Assembly (NCBI GenBank): GCA_905369775.1
Contig: CAJPJR010000019.1
Location: forward strand, 1-34,471
Origin: Prevotellaceae bacterium UBA1746
Lineage (GTDB): Bacteria > Bacteroidota > Bacteroidia > Bacteroidales > Bacteroidaceae
Direction of reading: 5' to 3'
Length of the DNA: 34,471 nt
The notes under the pieces are model-generated. The model ran no database searches. It was given only the letters and a program-made list of their open reading frames with translations, and was not told where the DNA came from. The stretch's first letter is position 1; each line of letters opens with the position of its first letter. Below, piece by piece: positions 30,294 to 34,471 of this stretch. A program made the position numbers and the translations under genes.

Positions 30294-31481
30294 TCAGTAC
30301 GGTAATCTATATGGTGGATCAAATGAATCGTTTACCGGCTCTTCTTCTTCGTGCGCCTTTTTCGAACGTAAATAGATGATGTCTTCCATCTTCCCATCAA
30401 TTCTCCGAGAAATACGGCCTTGCGAGTTACAAAGTTCGGGCGGGTTAAGCATATAGACCTCTTGGGATAAAGCGACGAACGCCTTTAATTGCTTGACAAA
30501 CCTTTTCATCGAATACTGGTGCCCTACGTTCCCGGCAAATCTGACGTAATTTTCAAAGGCCAAACGTCTAACCAACAGACAATCGAGGTTGCCACTTTCT
30601 TCGGCAAAGAAGGTGGCCGCCCAATCTTCAAAGTTCTCCCCCATGTCCGCCTTGTGCTTTCGTTGCAAGATATTACCAAGTGGCGGTAATATCTTACCGC
30701 TCGTGCCCGCTACTTTCAAATAAAATCGACAACATTGCATGAAGAAATTGATATCTCGGTTCCAATCGCTTTCAGGATAATCTTCAGTCAAAAGGTTCCG
30801 TCCGAAATCATCACGAATTGATCTATCTTCGATGTAGTCATTCTCGGCGGCGCGTTGGTGATAATAGTCTGAGAAAACCATCGGTAGCAAACGCGCCATT
30901 GTCGATGCGTCGAAATCAGTAGGAACATAGTTGGTCGTAAATCCCATTTTCGGAGCTTTTGAAAACGGAATCGTAAATGAGCGGTTGTTCTTTGGGTTGA
31001 CTGTCAATGAACCGGTGATGATGTCGTAAAATATACCCATCGAAAGGTATTGAGCACAATCGTCCACGAGAATGAAATCAGTGCTTTTGTCTACTTGGTC
31101 AAAGACGTGTGGGTTATCCATGAGCTTGGGGTTTCGCCCCGAAAGCTTTACCTGCTTCATGAAATGTTCGAATGCTTTGAAGAGAAAGGATTTCCCCGAT
31201 CTTCCATTACATTCCCCGTCTGATCCGATCTTGTTATCCATGGCCTGCGGCGCCCATGCTCTTGACGGGTCTTTGTGCCTGTGTAGCATGTAGCCTATAG
31301 AGAAAATCTTGTTGATGAGATTGAGCTTCTGTTCTCTGATCTCCTCTGCATTCAGTCCTTGCCCTGCAATATCAAAACGGTGTGCTTCATGATACGCCTT
31401 CCTTTCTCCTCTCGTTGCAAATGCCTCCTCTATTTCCTTTCTCCAATAGATCCTCGATGTATTGATCACGGAGCCAAACAT
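30294..31481 (-). CDS. SF3-like replicative helicase
   Basis: A 395-residue ATPase. Walker A is GECNGRSGKS (residues about 89-98), Walker B is FILVDD (136-141), and a sensor-like asparagine is in GFTTNYVPTDFD. The C-terminal third (RLAFENYVRFAGNVGHQYSM; KRFVKQLKAFVALSQEVYML) has the winged-helix-like character of helicases fused to phage primases. It would unwind DNA at the phage origin. Its first codons are in the same frame as the upstream primase, separated only by one TAA and five codons, so it may be the second half of a once single primase-helicase. The iteron cluster lies just beyond its terminator. Confidence 0.8.
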   Translation of the reverse strand: MFGSVINTSRIYWRKEIEEAFATRGERKAYHEAHRFDIAGQGLNAEEIREQKLNLINKIFSIGYMLHRHKDPSRAWAPQAMDNKIGSDGECNGRSGKSFLFKAFEHFMKQVKLSGRNPKLMDNPHVFDQVDKSTDFILVDDCAQYLSMGIFYDIITGSLTVNPKNNRSFTIPFSKAPKMGFTTNYVPTDFDASTMARLLPMVFSDYYHQRAAENDYIEDRSIRDDFGRNLLTEDYPESDWNRDINFFMQCCRFYLKVAGTSGKILPPLGNILQRKHKADMGENFEDWAATFFAEESGNLDCLLVRRLAFENYVRFAGNVGHQYSMKRFVKQLKAFVALSQEVYMLNPPELCNSQGRISRRIDGKMEDIIYLRSKKAHEEEEPVNDSFDPPYRLPY

Positions 31482-31496
31482 AGGAGAAGCCGTGTC

Positions 31497-33191
31497 TTAA
31501 ACGCTTATGTCCCAAACGTCTGTCCCTGTTTCATCTTTCGAGCACGTAATCTCAAACATATCTTCGAGCTTTGTAAATCGGTGTGGAATCACATTCTCTT
31601 CCCACACATAGTGCCCCAAAGCAGAACCATCCGTGTGCTCTTTGAGTTCGTTGGCAGTAACTTCCACTGCCACGTTCTCCCGATCATTCTTTTTCAAATA
31701 GAATATCTGTGAGTCCGCTGTACAGTTTGAAAAATCCAGCTCCACTTCTGCCAGGTTTTCGAGCACCGCTTGTCCGGCTAATTTGGTAGAGTTGAGTATG
31801 AGATTACGGATATCGGCGTTCAATGCGCGCTCCTCTGCCCAACAGCGAATGAAACGTCTTATATCTCGCTGCTTTATCTCGCGCACCGTCGTCCCTGTGA
31901 TGTGTACGAATCTTGTCAAGTCGCTATCCTCGTCTTTTAGACAACGATACCCGTTGAGTTCCAAAAATGCCAGTAATGAAACCGTGTCGATCCAATACTC
32001 CGTCTTATTCTTCTTCTCATTGACTCTTTCTCTCCAGAATTTGGCCGATGTAGCCATGAGGAGCAGATCCTTGAAATCACCGATTTCCCCACGTAGCTCC
32101 ATCCAATCGCGCAAATCTTTCCGTGGTTTCCCCCGATTGTCTTTGTAGGACGACAACCATTCCGGTAACCAAACAGTTCGCACGTCAATGAATCGCAGTG
32201 CCATCTCAACTCCCTTTTTACGCCCTGTAGCGTCCAGGTCGGGGATATTGTATATCGTTTCAGCGTACTTCGTAATCTCGCGAAATTCCGCGTCCGAAAC
32301 GCGATAAGTTTCCGAGTTAAACCAAAGCGGGGCGTATCCCATGGCTTTACAGCATAAGGCGTCCCGTTCACCACTACAGATTATCGCCTCTGCTAATTTG
32401 ATCTCTTTGTATGGTATATTCTCTTTGGCCGGGTCTGCGTTCCATTCACGCTCAAGCCTCTCATTAAGTTCTCGCCATTGCATGCGTAACTCCTCGAGTC
32501 CATTGATATAAGACCTCGGTTTTTCACCACGTGGTGCATACGAAAATCGAAAAGCCTTATCAGGGTTCAGTGGCTTATAGATCTTGTAGAATGACTTCCC
32601 CGGTTCCTCTCCTTTCGCAGGTACTACACACTCGCGTATTAGTATCGGATAATGTTCGTTGGCATACTCGCATTTGACCACTCTATTCTTTACATATCCC
32701 ACATATTTCGCAGCATGCCAGTGTAGACTTTTGGCGACTTCTTGAGTCGCTTTCGGACTCATCACCTTCAACCATGTCTCCGGTATTTCGTCCATGAGTT
32801 CGAAAATAGTCTGTCCTTCGGCTTCATCAGGCTTTGCCGGTCGATCTTTCCATTCGGCTCGATTCTGCGTTTTGTTGATGTCAGAACGTACATTGAACGT
32901 TTCAGCAATTTGCAATACAGCTTCGCCGAATCGACTGATGCCACGCTCTTTCATCCAGACGTCCACCGGTGAAAGTGCATGCCCTTCGTCACCGTAATCG
33001 ATCATCTTCCACACGCGATTCCCGTTTTTATCCGTCGTCGCCATTAACATAGCAGACGGCGTTCGTTCGGATTCGCGTGCTTTGAATTTCGCCTTTGGAT
33101 TACTTACGCAAACCTCCGCTTGTGGATACACGGAAAGGATAATATCCAGTCCTTCCCGTGTACCCGCGTATAGTTGTTCAACAGTTATCAT
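31497..33191 (-). CDS. TOPRIM-domain DNA primase
   Basis: A 564-residue protein. The N-terminal 105 residues (RTPSAMLMATTDKNGNRVWK; YGDEGHALSPVDVWM) correspond to the zinc-finger-like entry domain of phage primases but lack an evident CHC2 motif. The TOPRIM domain is at about 265-335, with catalytic Glu275 in ICSGERDAL and the acidic pair IPDLDATG (D318, D320). The C-terminal 170 residues carry a D5-N-like linker (YWIDTVSLLAFLELNGYRCL; REIKQRDIRRFIRCW). It synthesises primers for phage replication. ATGA overlap with the preceding small gene; followed in frame by the helicase after a TAA. Confidence 0.82.
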   Translation of the reverse strand: MITVEQLYAGTREGLDIILSVYPQAEVCVSNPKAKFKARESERTPSAMLMATTDKNGNRVWKMIDYGDEGHALSPVDVWMKERGISRFGEAVLQIAETFNVRSDINKTQNRAEWKDRPAKPDEAEGQTIFELMDEIPETWLKVMSPKATQEVAKSLHWHAAKYVGYVKNRVVKCEYANEHYPILIRECVVPAKGEEPGKSFYKIYKPLNPDKAFRFSYAPRGEKPRSYINGLEELRMQWRELNERLEREWNADPAKENIPYKEIKLAEAIICSGERDALCCKAMGYAPLWFNSETYRVSDAEFREITKYAETIYNIPDLDATGRKKGVEMALRFIDVRTVWLPEWLSSYKDNRGKPRKDLRDWMELRGEIGDFKDLLLMATSAKFWRERVNEKKNKTEYWIDTVSLLAFLELNGYRCLKDEDSDLTRFVHITGTTVREIKQRDIRRFIRCWAEERALNADIRNLILNSTKLAGQAVLENLAEVELDFSNCTADSQIFYLKKNDRENVAVEVTANELKEHTDGSALGHYVWEENVIPHRFTKLEDMFEITCSKDETGTDVWDISV

Positions 33192-33454
33192 AAATCGTAG
33201 AGTGTCGCTTCGACGATGTCTTGCATTCTTTCCACAAGCGTTTCCGCTTGTTCTGTGTTCGTTTTGAAGAATACGACACTCGTCCCGTCGTCGTTATTCT
33301 TCACGCGTTCCACTTGAAATTCCTTCTCTATCGTGGCAAAGAAAGCTCTTGCCCGAATTGCCCAAAAGGTGCATTCAAGTTTGTAGGTATGTCTTGTTCC
33401 CGATAGGCAGATTTCTACTCCTTCCCGGGGGGTGTTGTACTTTACAGGCAGCAT
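33188..33454 (-). CDS. Hypothetical early protein, 88 residues
   Basis: A small alpha/beta protein (YKLECTFWAIRARAFFATIE; GTSVVFFKTNTEQAETLVER) with no recognised family. It is coupled to the primase by an ATGA overlap and follows the winged-helix gene by 11 bp. A primase accessory role is possible. Confidence 0.65.
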   Translation of the reverse strand: MLPVKYNTPREGVEICLSGTRHTYKLECTFWAIRARAFFATIEKEFQVERVKNNDDGTSVVFFKTNTEQAETLVERMQDIVEATLYDL

Positions 33455-33465
33455 GCTTTCTTCTT

Positions 33466-33663
33466 TTACAGTTTACTATGCCAAAAGCGCTGAATTTCCT
33501 CTGCGGTGTAGAGTTTCCGTGCCAAATCGGGGTGATACTCTGATCTAATCGCGCCATTTATGGTATAGACACGAAGCGAATTGCGGTGGATACCAAGCAA
33601 TGCACACGTTTGAGCGATGTCATAACGTCCTCCGGGGACGGTTTGGGGTGGAATGTGGATCAT
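33466..33663 (-). CDS. Small winged-helix (MerR/excisionase-like) DNA-binding protein
   Basis: A 65-residue protein with GGRYDIAQTCALLGIHRNSL forming a helix-turn-helix, then RVYTINGAIRSEYHPDLARK and YTAEEIQRFW, the layout of MerR-like excisionase/HTH_17 proteins where the final helix follows a wing. Candidate excisionase or early regulator. ATGA overlap with the upstream gene; second gene of the early operon, opposite the repressor. Confidence 0.65.
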   Translation of the reverse strand: MIHIPPQTVPGGRYDIAQTCALLGIHRNSLRVYTINGAIRSEYHPDLARKLYTAEEIQRFWHSKL

Positions 33664-33860
33664 GATACTCTTGTTAGATAGATTAGACCTTTGGGTTCAT
33701 CTACTACTGTCTCGAATTTTCGTTGTAGACTCTTCCCATATCTGTTTTTGTAGACGGTTACTCGATCATAAAACCTAATCGGAATCATGTAAGTCTGTCC
33801 GATTTGGATTTCTCTCATCACCGCTGCGCTAAGTATTTCCTTTCTTATGCATTTATCCAT
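33660..33860 (-). CDS. Small hypothetical early protein, 66 residues
   Basis: First gene of the leftward early operon. Beta-rich and basic (QIGQTYMIPIRFYDRVTVYK; SLQRKFETVVDEPKGLIYLT). An internal ATG at 33818 is an equally plausible start, giving 52 residues. Its position opposite the repressor is that of Cro/antirepressor genes, but no helix-turn-helix is seen. Confidence 0.6.
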   Translation of the reverse strand: MDKCIRKEILSAAVMREIQIGQTYMIPIRFYDRVTVYKNRYGKSLQRKFETVVDEPKGLIYLTRVS

Positions 33861-33904
33861 CGGCCTCTGCTGTTGTTGTTATTATTATTATTATCTTTGT
33901 CCCG

Positions 33905-33936
33905 CAAAGGTATCATTTTTGCCGCACACTATCAAA
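33905..33936 (-). promoter_or_regulatory. Early (lytic) leftward promoter
   Basis: On the minus strand TTTG (33933-33936), 20 bp, TACCTTTG (33905-33912), a full consensus match. The start lies near 33898, within a GAT(AAT)n tract like that after the antitoxin promoter. Its -33 box is 4 bp from that of the opposing repressor promoter. Confidence 0.8.
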
Positions 33937-33940
33937 TTTA

Positions 33941-33972
33941 TTTGTGTGTTTTATTCGACACTGTCATTTTTG
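33941..33972 (+). promoter_or_regulatory. Repressor promoter (rightward)
   Basis: TTTG (33941-33944), 20 bp, CATTTTTG (33965-33972), one base from the TAnnTTTG consensus. Back to back with the early promoter, so a protein bound between them could control both, as in a genetic switch. Confidence 0.65.
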
Positions 33973-34004
33973 ATGTGCTTCTTCAAGGATTAAACTCGAT
34001 TACT

Positions 34005-34379
34005 ATGTTTTTAGAACGTATTAGAACGCTCTGCTCAAAACGCCCTGGCGGTGTCAAAGGGTTAGCTGCAGAAGTCGACATGAGCGACGTAAACTTGTTC
34101 CGCTGTATCCGTGAAGGGTCTATCAAGGCTCAAGATCTTGAGCGTATAGCAAAGGCTTTGGATGTGAGTATAACCGAATTTTTCCCTGATGACAAGTCCT
34201 ATCTGTCTATTGGTAACAATGCAGTCTCCTCGTTCAATGGTAACAACATTGCTCTTTCCGGTTCCACTGACATTGTAAAGGAAAATGAAGAACTCCGTGC
34301 TCGCATTGCACAATTAGAGGAGCATTTAAGAGACAAGGACCTAATAATTTCTTTGCTTCGAAGGAAATCAGAGGCGTGA
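34005..34379 (+). CDS. Cro/CI-type repressor-like HTH protein
   Basis: A 124-residue protein. The N-terminal HTH_3-type domain spans residues 1-60 (GVKGLAAEVDMSDVNLFRCI; KAQDLERIAKALDVSITEFF), where the second half matches the XRE signature for the helices after recognition. A Ser/Asn-rich linker follows (65-88), then a coiled coil (VKENEELRARIAQLEEHLRD, about 91-118) for oligomerisation. There is no peptidase domain, so induction would be by another mechanism. Start at 34005; a longer frame reaching upstream to 33804 crosses the promoter and opposing gene. The 3' end is duplicated at the start of the window. Confidence 0.75.
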   Translation: MFLERIRTLCSKRPGGVKGLAAEVDMSDVNLFRCIREGSIKAQDLERIAKALDVSITEFFPDDKSYLSIGNNAVSSFNGNNIALSGSTDIVKENEELRARIAQLEEHLRDKDLIISLLRRKSEA

Positions 34380-34471
34380 CAGCAGTGCAATATCAGTGCA
34401 ATAATTAGGTCGTTTTTTAATTGTCACTTCATAATCAAGGCCTTTCGACAAATATCTACTTTTCATATTGC
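34345..34471. repeat. Terminal direct repeat, right copy
   Basis: Identical to bases 1-127; see the left copy. Its first 35 bases finish the repressor gene, so the two ends join without a break in a gene. Confidence 0.95.

Noticed and set aside
33804..34004. Upstream extension of the repressor frame
   Set aside because: It would cross the opposing early gene and both promoters; the HTH domain is complete from 34005.
1..34471. Diversity-generating retroelement, transposase or Mu-like replication genes
   Set aside because: No reverse transcriptase, variable-region template repeat or DDE transposase is seen; the large fibre suggested looking for them.
1..34471. tRNA or rRNA genes
   Set aside because: No cloverleaf with a convincing T-loop and acceptor stem was found by eye, including around the presumed attP.

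Overview
This window is one complete circular genome of a temperate tailed phage (or excised prophage) of a Bacteroidota host, most likely in the order Bacteroidales. The first and last 127 bases are identical, so the true circle is about 34,344 bp. The host assignment rests on three things: promoters of the Bacteroidota type (TTTG, about 20 bp, TAnnTTTG), the lack of clear Shine-Dalgarno sites, and protein families I recognise from Bacteroidales prophages (a tyrosine integrase of that group, a DUF6712-like head-tail protein, a split TOPRIM primase/SF3-like helicase, and a GH108 endolysin). A long tape measure protein plus tail tube-like and neck proteins point to a siphovirus-like particle. 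No sheath or contractile-tail gene was recognised.

Layout across the circle. (1) Lysogeny: a divergent promoter pair near 33.9 kb separates a small Cro/CI-type repressor (34.0-34.4 kb, rightward) from the leftward early operon. The integrase (0.33-1.5 kb) follows the repressor across the contig join, behind an array of GTGCAA boxes that is a good attP candidate. (2) Early/replication: two small genes (one winged-helix/MerR-like), an 88-residue protein, a TOPRIM primase and an SF3-like helicase run leftward from 33.9 to 30.3 kb and end at a strong terminator. A cluster of ten CGTATCA heptamers at 29.9-30.16 kb is a likely replication origin or operator. (3) Control region: a leftward gene of unknown function, a rightward ribbon-helix-helix regulator, and about 0.8 kb of noncoding, highly structured DNA (28.2-29.0 kb). 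(4) Late genes, all leftward from 28.2 to 4.16 kb: ClpP-type protease with scaffold, major capsid protein, probable tail tube, an HKD-nuclease-like protein, two terminase-small-like proteins, holin, a large tail fibre with collagen repeats, endolysin, one-gene spanin, portal, head-tail connector, large terminase, neck proteins, tape measure and a tail-tip protein. The order is unusual because portal and terminase lie downstream of capsid, fibre and lysis genes. (5) Accessory: after the tail genes come a Panacea (SocA-like) antitoxin with an overlapping two-helix membrane protein, probably a toxin-antitoxin pair with its own promoter, and then a cassette of four or five tiny genes with a separate promoter, converging on the integrase.

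The most interesting observations are a bipartite motif (TTGTCATTTT-N19-TATCTTTG) shared exactly by the regions upstream of the capsid-protease and tape-measure genes (a possible phage late promoter), the PanAT-like pair, the iteron/inverted-repeat cluster, duplicated compensating hairpins, and a single in-frame TAA that separates the primase and helicase halves of an otherwise open 965-codon frame.
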